In this document: positions 50,840-58,275 of the stretch, piece after piece
How the letters are laid out: each line of letters begins with the position of its first letter
Position numbering within the stretch: position 1 is the stretch's first letter
Assembly (NCBI GenBank): GCA_963801715.1
Contig: CAWDGB010000007.1
Location: 248,001 to 312,000, forward strand
Direction: 5' to 3'
Source of the DNA: CAVVJA01 sp963801715
GTDB taxonomy: Bacteria; Actinomycetota; Actinomycetes; Mycobacteriales; Jatrophihabitantaceae
DNA length: 64,000 nt
Translations under genes and position numbers: made by a program
Notes under the pieces: generated by a model
Seen by the model: the letters and a program-made list of their open reading frames with translations, nothing else
What the model was told of the DNA's origin: nothing
Databases searched by the model: none

Positions 50840-51499
50840 TCACTCGGTCAGGCGTAGTCCGTAGCGGTGTCCACGAGCCTCCTCGCTGCGGACATGTTCC
50901 AAGAACTGTGGCGGGCATTCGGTGGAATGGTCGCCTAGCAATCGGGCACGGTAGGAAGCCTCGGCGGCCGCCTCGAGATTCACGGCTCGTGAAAGGACAA
51001 GGTCAGGTGTGTCGCCTACGACGAGACAACCGTGGTGGCGGAGCAGCACCACATCGGCGCCGGCGGCGAGTTCCGCGGCGGCCGCGTTAGCCAGTTGTGC
51101 CGACCCCGGATGCAGGTAGGGAACGGTCGCGATATCGCGCAAATAGAAGGCGTGGTCGGTCGTGATGGTGCGGATCGGGATGTCGAGTACAGGTAACAAG
51201 GTTGCCATCGGCGGGTGCAGATGCACGCTCCATACGACGTCCTGCCGGGCCCGCAGGGCGGCCAGGTGCAGGAGCAGTTCGCTGGTCGGTGCGTGAGCGC
51301 CTTCGAGGCGGCGCCCGTCGAGAGAGATCTGGACGAGGTTCGCAGCGCTCAGGTCGGCGAGGTTCCATCCGCTAGGTGTCACCCACATCCGGTCGTCGGT
51401 GATGCGCGCCGCTATGTTGCCTCCCGCAGCCACCACGAGCCCGGCTCGCGCTACCGCTCGCCCGAGGTCGATCACGCCTTCCCGGATGGAATCAGTCAC
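50840..51499 (-). CDS. Class II aldolase/adducin-family protein
   Basis: The 219-residue protein shows GGNIAARITDDRMWVTPSGW, the catalytic Glu in PTSELLLHLAALR, zinc ligands in VWSVHLHPP and LRHHGCLVVGD. This matches short fuculose-phosphate-aldolase-like enzymes. The GTG start overlaps the mtnA stop by 4 bases (GTGA). Next to mtnA this fits the Ald2/DrdA aldolase that splits 5-deoxy- or 5-methylthio-ribulose 1-phosphate into dihydroxyacetone phosphate and an aldehyde. MtnB dehydratase is the alternative, but no mtnC/D/E is near. Confidence 0.85.
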   Translation of the reverse strand: MTDSIREGVIDLGRAVARAGLVVAAGGNIAARITDDRMWVTPSGWNLADLSAANLVQISLDGRRLEGAHAPTSELLLHLAALRARQDVVWSVHLHPPMATLLPVLDIPIRTITTDHAFYLRDIATVPYLHPGSAQLANAAAAELAAGADVVLLRHHGCLVVGDTPDLVLSRAVNLEAAAEASYRARLLGDHSTECPPQFLEHVRSEEARGHRYGLRLTE

Positions 51500-52500
51500 G
51501 CCGGAGTCTCCCCGACAGCTGGGCGTACCACCCTTCGCTCGGTTACCAGCGCGGTGACCAAGTCGGCGGGAGTGACGTCGAAGGCGGGGTTGAGGGCCCG
51601 TGCCCCGGTCGGAGCTATCCGCATTTCGCGGATGGTCAGCACCTCGTCCTGCGATCTGAGCTCGATTGGCACGTCCGCGCCCCTCGGCGTCTCGGTGTCG
51701 ACGGTTGACTCCGGCGCGGCTACGACGAATGGCACGCCAACCCGGGCGGCGGCCAGCGCGAGCGGGAAGGTGCCCACCTTGTTGACCACGTCGCCATTGG
51801 CGGCTACCCGGTCGGCGCCGACGACAACCGCGTCCGCCATGCCGCCCGCAATGACCCCGGGGCCCGCCGCATCGACGACGATCTGGTACTCCGCGCCGAG
51901 ACGCTCCAGCTCCCAGGCGGTGAGGCGACTGCCCTGTAGCAGCGGCCGGGTCTCACCGACGTATACCGAGCGCAGCCGGCCCAGGGCGGACAGCGAATGA
52001 ACGACGCCCAATGCGGTGCCCCACTCGACACAGGCCAGGGCTCCGGCGTTGCAGTGCGTATAGATCCGGAGCCGATCCACATCGACGAGGTCGATGAGTA
52101 GCTGCGCTCCGGTGGCGCCGATGGCGCGGTTCACCTCACCGTCTTCGGTGAGAACACGAAGTGCCTCGTCCTTGACCGCCGTCGGACCCTCTGCGAGACG
52201 GGCCATGACCCGGTCCACACCGCGGGCGAGATTCACCGCCGTCGGCCGGGCGGCGCGCAGCCGGGTTACCGCAGCGTGCAGGGTGGCATCGTCCCATCCG
52301 GCTTGCTTCGCTTCCTGGACGGCGAGTAATACCCCGAGCGCCCCGGCTGCGCCCAGCAGCGGAGCACCGCGCACCGCCAGTCGACAGATCGCATCGACCA
52401 ACTCGTCCACGGTCGTGACCGCCAACCACAGCTCCTCCTGAGGCAAGCGGGTCTGATCGAGCAGGACGACCTGGTCATCCACCCAGTCGATACTCCGCAC
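51496..52500 (-). CDS. mtnA: S-methyl-5-thioribose-1-phosphate isomerase (MtnA)
   Basis: The 334-residue protein has the catalytic Cys in YTHCNAGALACVEWGTALGV, catalytic Asp in VVGADRVAANGDVVNK and APLLGAAGALGV near the N terminus. It converts 5-methylthioribose 1-phosphate to the ribulose isomer; the same enzyme accepts 5-deoxyribose 1-phosphate. I start at GTG 52500 after GGGAGGTGCAG; the frame is open further upstream without family sequence. It is overlapped by the aldolase gene and preceded by an FMO-like gene 61 bases upstream. Confidence 0.93.
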   Translation of the reverse strand: MRSIDWVDDQVVLLDQTRLPQEELWLAVTTVDELVDAICRLAVRGAPLLGAAGALGVLLAVQEAKQAGWDDATLHAAVTRLRAARPTAVNLARGVDRVMARLAEGPTAVKDEALRVLTEDGEVNRAIGATGAQLLIDLVDVDRLRIYTHCNAGALACVEWGTALGVVHSLSALGRLRSVYVGETRPLLQGSRLTAWELERLGAEYQIVVDAAGPGVIAGGMADAVVVGADRVAANGDVVNKVGTFPLALAAARVGVPFVVAAPESTVDTETPRGADVPIELRSQDEVLTIREMRIAPTGARALNPAFDVTPADLVTALVTERRVVRPAVGETPA

Positions 52501-52561
52501 CTGCACCTCCCGGTCCTCGGTGCCCAACGCTGACCATCGTGGCCCACGGTCCGGCCGGCCG

Positions 52562-53698
52562 TCAGTGAGCGATCGCACGAACCAGCCGGCGGACGTCGAT
52601 GGCGATCTCTCGGAGCAGCCCGGACAGCGGAATGCTGATGCCGACGGTGTAGAGGCCGACGGCCTCGGGCGCGCCCCGCGAGCCAATAGTCGGCAGGTCG
52701 CGATCGTCGAGTAGCCCGAGCGGGCCGAGAATGGGATGCAGTCCGCTCGTGTAACCGGTCGCGGCGACCACGGCGTCGGGGGAGGATCGGAACCCGTCGG
52801 CGTGGATCACGTCTCGGCCGTCGAGGGCCATCACCGCGGTCCGGATCGTTATCGCACCCGATCGCACCGCGGCGACAAAGCCGTGGTCGAGGACGGGCAC
52901 GGTGCCGGTGCGTTGAAACTGCGAGTAGGGAGCTTTCGGTCGGGGGAGCCCGTACCCCGACAGATCGGGAACCGTAATTCGCCGCAGGGCGGCTCCGAGC
53001 GGATTCACGATCGCCGGCGGTGCGTATCGCAATGCAATGCCGACCGGCTGCGTCGGGACGCCGTGAGTGTCGCGGCGCAGGATGGTCGGTGGGGTGCGCA
53101 CGGCCATCTCGACGGTCACGTCTCGGGCGCCGGCCAGGTCGGCGGCGATTTCCGCGGCCGAATTGCCCGCTCCGACCACCAGGACGCGCTGCCCGCGATA
53201 TGCGTTCGGATTGCGGTACTGCGAGGAGTGGATCAACGGCGGTTTGAACGTGTCCCGACCTGACCAGTTGGGAATGCGTGGTTTCGTGCATGCTCCGGTA
53301 GCCAGCACGACCCGCTGCGACCGCAGCGGGCCGTCTGATGTCGACAGCGTCCATCCGTCATGGTCATGGGCACTCAGGCCCTGCAGCTCGACGCCGAACC
53401 GGGGCCGGACGTCGAACCGGCGGGCATAGCGTTCGAGGTAGGCAACGAAGTCGTCGCGGGCCACCCAGGGCCCGAACACCGTCGGAATCGACATGCCCGG
53501 TAGGCCCGACAGCCACCGGATGGTGTGCAGCCGGAAGCTGTCGTAACGGGTCCGCCAGGCCGAGCCGACCGAGTCGGATCGATCGATCACCAGCACCGAC
53601 ATGCCGGCTCCCTGTAGGCGCGTCGCCGCGCTGAGTCCCGCCGGGCCGGCGCCGACAACGACCACGCCGTGACTCGTCACAGGGCAGGCGTCAGTCAC
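52562..53698 (-). CDS. FAD/NADPH-dependent monooxygenase-like oxidoreductase
   Basis: The 378-residue protein has VVVVGAGPAGLSAATRLQGA, the FMO/BVMO-like PPLIHSSQYRNP (FxGxxxHxxxY), and the NADPH motif VLVVGAGNSAAEIAADL. TDAVVAATGYTSG-like PDAVVAATGYTSGLHP is the ATG motif. It resembles actinobacterial flavoprotein monooxygenases that oxidise sulfur, nitrogen or ketones. It is first in an apparent operon with mtnA and the aldolase. Oxidation of a methylthio group is an attractive but untested role. Confidence 0.9.
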   Translation of the reverse strand: MTDACPVTSHGVVVVGAGPAGLSAATRLQGAGMSVLVIDRSDSVGSAWRTRYDSFRLHTIRWLSGLPGMSIPTVFGPWVARDDFVAYLERYARRFDVRPRFGVELQGLSAHDHDGWTLSTSDGPLRSQRVVLATGACTKPRIPNWSGRDTFKPPLIHSSQYRNPNAYRGQRVLVVGAGNSAAEIAADLAGARDVTVEMAVRTPPTILRRDTHGVPTQPVGIALRYAPPAIVNPLGAALRRITVPDLSGYGLPRPKAPYSQFQRTGTVPVLDHGFVAAVRSGAITIRTAVMALDGRDVIHADGFRSSPDAVVAATGYTSGLHPILGPLGLLDDRDLPTIGSRGAPEAVGLYTVGISIPLSGLLREIAIDVRRLVRAIAH

Positions 53699-53909
53699 TA
53701 GACGGTTTGCCTGTCACTGACGAATGTCCGCATGTTCACGGGGTTTCACACCTTGCATCATCCGCCAGGTCTGACACCTTGCCGAGTGGGCGCGGGAGGG
53801 AGCCCGCATCCGGCCGGGCGTCCAAGGCGTCAAGACATTCCAAGATGGTTCCCAGCGGGTACCTGGTTTGGTCTAATGATTCGCACAGCATCCCGATAAG
53901 GAGTAGGCG

Positions 53910-54380
53910 ATGAAACGACTCGGTCGATGGTCACTGGTGGGCGTAGCACTCGCTGGCGTGGTCCTGGCATTTTCGGTCGCACCTGGCGGGGCCACGCCGC
54001 CGTCAGCGCTGACCCAGGTCGTCTTGGCGCGGGGAAACGACGTCTCCCATGGGACCATCCCGCTGCAATTCGGGACGGACATTGTCATGGTGCAGCTCAC
54101 GGTCGATCCCGGTGGCTCCTCCGGCTGGCACTCCCATCCAGGGGGCGCAATCATCGTCGTCAAGCAGGGATCGATCACCGTTCACAAAGCGATCGGCAGC
54201 CAGTGCCAGATCGAGACGTACAGCGCGGGGCAGGCATTCCTCGAGCGCCCCGGCGAAATCGATCAGGTCACCAATGACGGCACTGCCCCCTACATTCTTC
54301 TCGTCACCTTCCCGCGTGTGCCGCCGGGCGGCTCCCCGAGAATTGACCAGCCGGATCCCGGCACGTGCCCGGGTGTCTGA
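53910..54380 (+). CDS. Secreted cupin-domain protein
   Basis: The 156-residue product has a signal peptide (MKRLGRWSLVGVALAGVVLA, cut after GGATP). A single cupin follows, with GWHSHPGGAIIVVKQGSITV (metal-binding His residues and Gly) and AFLERPGEIDQVTNDG. GGAGTAGGCG precedes the ATG. Two Cys (SQCQIE, GTCPGV) may pair outside the cell. Likely an exported metal-binding enzyme or binding protein; substrate unknown. Confidence 0.85.
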   Translation: MKRLGRWSLVGVALAGVVLAFSVAPGGATPPSALTQVVLARGNDVSHGTIPLQFGTDIVMVQLTVDPGGSSGWHSHPGGAIIVVKQGSITVHKAIGSQCQIETYSAGQAFLERPGEIDQVTNDGTAPYILLVTFPRVPPGGSPRIDQPDPGTCPGV

Positions 54381-54453
54381 CGAGTTGACCCGCTGGCACT
54401 AGAGGGTTCCGCCGCCGCCCCTCCAATCGGCGCGGGGGTTCCCGTGGAAGAAG

Positions 54454-54491
54454 GCGCCCCGCCCCTGGTCAGGAGACCTAGGGCAGGGCGC
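54454..54491. terminator. GC-rich hairpin between convergent genes
   Basis: GCGCCC-c-GCCC pairs with GGGC-a-GGGCGC (10 pairs, one mismatch) around a 16-base loop. It lies between the cupin stop and the ribbon-helix-helix stop. There is no T run, as is common for actinobacterial terminators. Confidence 0.55.
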
Positions 54492-54499
54492 TCTTCGCG

Positions 54500-54694
54500 C
54501 TATGGGCTAGGCGGCGCGTTGCGCTCGATTTGCTCGTGGACGCGTTCGAGGAGCACCACCACTTGCGCGTTGAGTGATCTCCGCTCTCGTTTCGCTAGGT
54601 CGACCAGCCACTCATGTAGGTCCTGAGGCATTCGTACGCCGACGTAATGAGTTGCATCGCTGGTAACCGCGCCGTTCCTATCTGTGTGTGTCAT
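54500..54694 (-). CDS. Ribbon-helix-helix (Arc/CopG-like) DNA-binding protein
   Basis: The 64-residue product has a short strand HYVGVRMPQDLHEWLVDLAK and a helix pair RERRSLNAQVVVLLERVHEQ, the Arc-type layout. Such proteins are plasmid-type or toxin-antitoxin regulators. No toxin frame is adjacent. The AT-rich upstream region carries an interrupted inverted repeat (ATGTAAAG...CTTTACAT) that could be its operator. Confidence 0.8.
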   Translation of the reverse strand: MTHTDRNGAVTSDATHYVGVRMPQDLHEWLVDLAKRERRSLNAQVVVLLERVHEQIERNAPPSP

Positions 54695-54718
54695 GTCAAC
54701 ATCCTGCGTATCTCATAT

Positions 54719-54787
54719 ATGTAAAGCGTTGTAGGACTAAGGTCACTTGTTACCGCATAGCAAGTATATGCAACACTGTCTTTACAT
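54719..54787. promoter_or_regulatory. AT-rich region with interrupted inverted repeat
   Basis: ATGTAAAG at 54719-54726 and CTTTACAT at 54780-54787 are exact reverse complements; an inner GTTG/CAAC pair is also present. The region is much richer in A+T than its surroundings and lies between the ribbon-helix-helix gene and the divergent DUF4352-like gene. A shared promoter/operator is likely. Confidence 0.5.
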
Positions 54788-54874
54788 TCGGTAAGAGGTC
54801 ACGGCACGTCCCGGTTGGTGCGGCTCTTCGAGGGACCTTCATCGCCATCACTCACCAGATCTGGGAGAACAGCC

Positions 54875-55570
54875 ATGACCGCGCGCGGACCCAGCCTGCA
54901 CGACTACCCGTTTATCGGCGAGCCACCGCAGCCGCCGCCACCGCAGCCGCCCCGCAAGCGTTGGTACCAGCGCTGGCCGGCCTGGATCGGCATCGGCGTC
55001 ATCGCCGTGATCGTTACGGCGCTAATCGCGGGTCTCGCGGGCGGCGGCGGCAGCAAGGCCGACGCGCAGCCGGCCAACCCGCCGTCGCAGTCCACGGAGC
55101 CACCGCTGGCGTACAACATCCCGTATGACGTGCCGACCCCGGACCCGACGCCGACGCCGACGCCCGAGCCGAAGCGCGAGTATGCGGCCAAGTTTGGTGT
55201 GCCGTACGAGGTGAGCGGGACCGACTCGACGACCGACGCGCCAATTTCGGCGACCTACACGATCGCCTCGCCGGTGCACGACGCGTCGTTCTTCGACGGC
55301 ATGGAGCAGCCCAAGGCCGGTCAGTTCGTGTCGTTCAGCGTGGCCCTCGTCGCTGCGACCGACGGTGTGGATTACAACGAGTGGAACTGGTATGTGCGCA
55401 CCGGCAACGGCTCGCACGTCGACCCGGCGAGCTGGAAAGACCCGTCCCTCGGCAGTGGCACCGCGCACGCCGGGGAGAAGGTGACCGGTTACGTCACCTT
55501 CGACGCCCCGGTGCACGGGACGCTGGTCTACGCGCCGAGCGGCGAGGCCATCGGCGAATGGCCGTACTGA
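54875..55570 (+). CDS. DUF4352-like membrane-anchored protein
   Basis: The 231-residue product has a proline-rich cytoplasmic N terminus (PPQPPPPQPPRKRWYQRW), a membrane helix (WIGIGVIAVIVTALIAGLAG), a PTP linker (PDPTPTPTPEPKRE) and an Ig-like beta domain (ATYTIASPVHDASFF ... GEKVTGYVTFDAPVHGTLVY). This is typical of DUF4352/telokin-like surface proteins. GGGAG precedes the ATG; an upstream frame extension lacks support. Its Ca2+ or ligand role is unknown. Confidence 0.82.
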   Translation: MTARGPSLHDYPFIGEPPQPPPPQPPRKRWYQRWPAWIGIGVIAVIVTALIAGLAGGGGSKADAQPANPPSQSTEPPLAYNIPYDVPTPDPTPTPTPEPKREYAAKFGVPYEVSGTDSTTDAPISATYTIASPVHDASFFDGMEQPKAGQFVSFSVALVAATDGVDYNEWNWYVRTGNGSHVDPASWKDPSLGSGTAHAGEKVTGYVTFDAPVHGTLVYAPSGEAIGEWPY

Positions 55571-55958
55571 TCGGCACCACCGGCGACGTCGTCACCAAAG
55601 TCTCGAACCCGTTCGAAGCCGGGCCTGTGGCGTCGCTCGTATTCCTGATCATGATGGCGTCCGCCGCGGCGACGCGAAGCAGATGAGCGCCGGCTACCTC
55701 ACCGGCGCGCACAGCCCGCACACGCTCGGCCGTGCGACCTCAGCATCCGTCGCACCGACGGGCAGCCGCTGACGGCCGATGAGGGCGGCACCGTAACCGG
55801 CGCGCTGCCCACCGTGCACGTGCCGCGTTACCGCAAGCTGGACCGCCGATTCCGCAGAACCGGGGGAGAGGTCGGGTCCTCAGTCCGCGTCGCCATCGAG
55901 ACGCTCGACGCGGACGCCGAAACCAAGGAGCGCCTCAACCACACAGGATTGGACTGGA
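55571..55958. other. Gap with degraded coding sequence
   Basis: One plus-strand frame from about 55735 to 56002 (IRRTDGQPLTADEGGTVTGA) has coding-like codon bias but no start or ribosome site and overlaps the next gene. It may be the end of a lost gene. Confidence 0.35.
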
Positions 55959-56315
55959 ATGACACTCGCGCAAGAACCAACCGCAATACCCAAGATCCGT
56001 AAGCCCTACTTCGGCTTGGCGATCGCCGGCTTCACGGTCGGGCTTGCCGGCCTCTTGTTCGGCCTGATCCCGATCCTGTTCATCCTCGCCTGGGTGCTCG
56101 GCGCCGCGGCGCTCGTGTTCAGCATCGTCGGCCGCAAGCACGGCCTCGGCAAGGCCGGCGTCGCTGTCAGCATCGCGGCCATCGTGATGGGCTTCGTCGG
56201 CGTCGCCATCGTCGCCAGCGCGACGAACAAGCTGGAGCGGGACCTGAACAACATCAGCTCCGACCTCAGCTCGGCCGCATCGGCGGTCCCCACCGACGCG
56301 CCCACGCCGCGATGA
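55959..56315 (+). CDS. DUF4190-like two-helix membrane protein
   Basis: The 118-residue product has paired hydrophobic helices (FGLAIAGFTVGLAGLLFGLI and VAVSIAAIVMGFVGVAIVAS) around a glycine-rich turn with GRKHGLGKAG, the DUF4190 pattern. A short charged tail (KLERDLNNISSDLSSA) follows, outside the membrane. It is near the DUF4352-like gene and often occurs with it in actinobacteria. Function unknown. Confidence 0.75.
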   Translation: MTLAQEPTAIPKIRKPYFGLAIAGFTVGLAGLLFGLIPILFILAWVLGAAALVFSIVGRKHGLGKAGVAVSIAAIVMGFVGVAIVASATNKLERDLNNISSDLSSAASAVPTDAPTPR

Positions 56316-56803
56316 GGTCGTCGGCGGACTGGGCGATCTTCGCTGACGAGCAAGATGTCGTCGATGCACGGCCGAGCCTGTCGAGGCAATGGTGAACCCG
56401 GCTCGCAATGCCAAGGCAAGAGCCCTGAATCGCCGGTGGCGGCTGAACCCGTCACACCCACGACGACGGCCCAGCGTCAGGGCCATGGCACGGCGGGAGG
56501 TTCAGCACCAGGCCGCACTCGCGCCCGTCAACCAGGAAGCCAGCGGTAGGTGCGATGGCCGCGCGCTCCCATCCACACCGACGGCACCCGCATGTTCACC
56601 CGGCTAGGCGAGCACGGCTACGTCCACCCTGCGACACCGGGCGACAAGGCCGACGACCTCAACGCAGTCATGCCCGGCCCGCACCTGGTGTTGCTCAAGG
56701 AGCTCATCCGCGGCGGCTACTGAACCATCCACTGCACTCAAGCAGATATGCAGGACTCAGGTTCGAATGGGCCCACAACTGGGAGACGCCGTTGACCGGG
56801 CAG
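56316..56803. other. Gap with a short coding fragment
   Basis: At 56592-56723 the plus strand encodes 43 residues (MFTRLGEHGYVHPATPGDKA to LLKELIRGGY) with good codon bias but no ribosome site. It looks like the 3' end of a lost gene. A T-loop-like GGTTCGAATG at 56760 has no tRNA around it. Confidence 0.35.
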
Positions 56804-57388
56804 CTAACCCGCGACCGTTCCAGTTGCCGCGAAGGCAATCCTTCCGAGGAGAGTGATGTGATAGCCGAGCTTCAAGATAAACGCGTCGTTGTCACGAATG
56901 CTGACATCGACGCTGATGCCGGTGAAAATTCTGTCGATCGGTTGGGTTGTGTCAGGGTATTCGAGCCCGTGCATGAAGTGGCGTGGACGCCAGACCTCGA
57001 CCGCGTATCCGGCGTTTATCGACTGGTCTTGGTCGAAAATAGCGCTCAGAGAAGCGAACGGCGCCCATTGTTCGAGTGAAAATACAAGGTCATAGTCCTT
57101 CGGGTTTTGCGACGGCGTTGGAATTGAGTAGCGGCTGATCGCGTACTTTAGTGGTCCTTCATTGGGCCCTAGACCCAGGGATAGACTATTGCCGGGAAGG
57201 AAAGTCACGGTTTCCCTCAACCAGGCTGCATTGCTGTTCCCTTGCAGGTTTGTCACCACGACGCCGGACAGGACCAACAACCATTTCTGATCAAGAATTG
57301 TCTTGGGGGGGCTTTCCCCTACCGCGAGGGCGGCTGGGGTGATCAGCCAGTTTTGGCCCGCGAATTGGGTGGGAAAAATTTCGGTCAT
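56804..57388 (-). CDS. Hypothetical protein of atypical lower-GC composition
   Basis: The 194-residue product begins MTEIFPTQFAGQNWLITPAA and is rich in beta-strand residues, with KWLLVLSGVVVTNLQGNSNA, YDLVFSLEQWAPFASLSAIF and GISVDVSIRDNDAFILKLGY. No signal, membrane helix or cysteine is seen. GAGGTGAG precedes the ATG. Its base composition is visibly closer to 50% GC and it uses many A/T third positions, unlike all neighbours. This points to recent transfer. I do not recognise the family. Confidence 0.65.
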   Translation of the reverse strand: MTEIFPTQFAGQNWLITPAALAVGESPPKTILDQKWLLVLSGVVVTNLQGNSNAAWLRETVTFLPGNSLSLGLGPNEGPLKYAISRYSIPTPSQNPKDYDLVFSLEQWAPFASLSAIFDQDQSINAGYAVEVWRPRHFMHGLEYPDTTQPIDRIFTGISVDVSIRDNDAFILKLGYHITLLGRIAFAATGTVAG

Positions 57389-57691
57389 CAGAACTCACCT
57401 CGCTTGACGTCGTTTACGCGCCCTAAACGCTGCACGAACCAGATCCCCCTAGTCCAGTGAGAAACCCTCGCGGCGGATGCCAGCGCGACTGACTTGCGCC
57501 TAGGCGATCATGATCACGCAGCGCGTCGACGGCGTCAACCAGACTGGCACGAACGCTGGCGACCCGACGGCTCGCCGTGCCGATAGCCCGCACGGCAGGA
57601 AGCTGTCATGGCCCTGCGCTCGAAGGCGTCGGGTAAGGCCGAAGCCGCGTGATCATGACGCGAGGCCGCTCCTGCGACCGCTCGGAGGCTG
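57389..57691. other. Gap without a supported gene
   Basis: CATGATCACGC near 57508 recurs in inverse orientation near 57649, which may mark a small rearranged segment. Nothing else seen. Confidence 0.35.
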
Positions 57692-58202
57692 CTACGCCGA
57701 GGAGTCTCCCGGACTATCCGCGCAGCAGGGGTCGTGGTAGCCGGCGAGGCGCAGTAGCAGCGCATGGAGCGTGGCGCGGCTATGAGCATCGAGCGGAGCA
57801 AAGAGCTCGTCTTCGAGGCGATTGATCCGGGTACGGAGTCGAACGAGCTGCCGGCGGCCTTGCGGGCGTCAGGCTGACGACGTGACGGCGACGATCCTCC
57901 GGATCTCGGTTCCGCTCGATGAGCCCGCGCTCCTCCAGGCCGTCCAGAACTCCAACCAACTGACTGCGATCGACGGCCAACGCGTCGGCGATCGTCGCCT
58001 GGGTTCTTCGCGGCTTCTCCCCGAGGAGGGCCAGCACGCTGTAGTGATACTGGCTGAATCCAGCCTCTTCCAGCTGCTCGAGCGCGCGGGCCCGGAATTC
58101 CTGACCCAGCCGAACCATGAGGAACCCGCTCTTCGCCAGGAGTTCCTTTGGCAACCGCAGCGGCTCGGCTTCGCCCTCCTGACCGACTGTGACCACCACC
58201 AC
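57692..58202 (-). pseudogene. MarR-family regulator, frameshifted in the last third
   Basis: The N-terminal part (GFLMVRLGQEFRARALEQLE..., LAVDRSQLVGVLDGLEERGL, RDPEDRRRHVVSLTPA) is a normal MarR winged helix. After LTPA the written frame is lost at an AA pair (TT at 57860-57861, plus strand). Removing one base gives GRRQLVRLRTRINRLEDELF and a final dimerisation helix (ALLLRLAGYHDPC) to a stop at 57692. As written the protein lacks its C-terminal dimerisation helix. It is divergent from an EmrB-type pump with a perfect palindrome between, so it should be the pump's repressor. Confidence 0.8.
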
Positions 58203-58214
58203 AGAATAACCGTA

Positions 58215-58231
58215 TCAACGTCCAGCGTTGA
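58215..58231. promoter_or_regulatory. Probable MarR operator for the EmrB-type pump
   Basis: TCAACG-TCCAG-CGTTGA is a perfect 6-bp inverted repeat in the 73-base gap between the divergent MarR and pump genes. Confidence 0.65.
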
Positions 58232-58275
58232 GACATCTGGTAGTGGAGTGAGTCCATGATTTTGAGGAGAAACGA

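Noticed and set aside
56750..56790. tRNA or attachment-site remnant (GGTTCGAATG)
   Set aside because: Only the T-loop-like decamer is present; no acceptor, D or anticodon stems pair around it.
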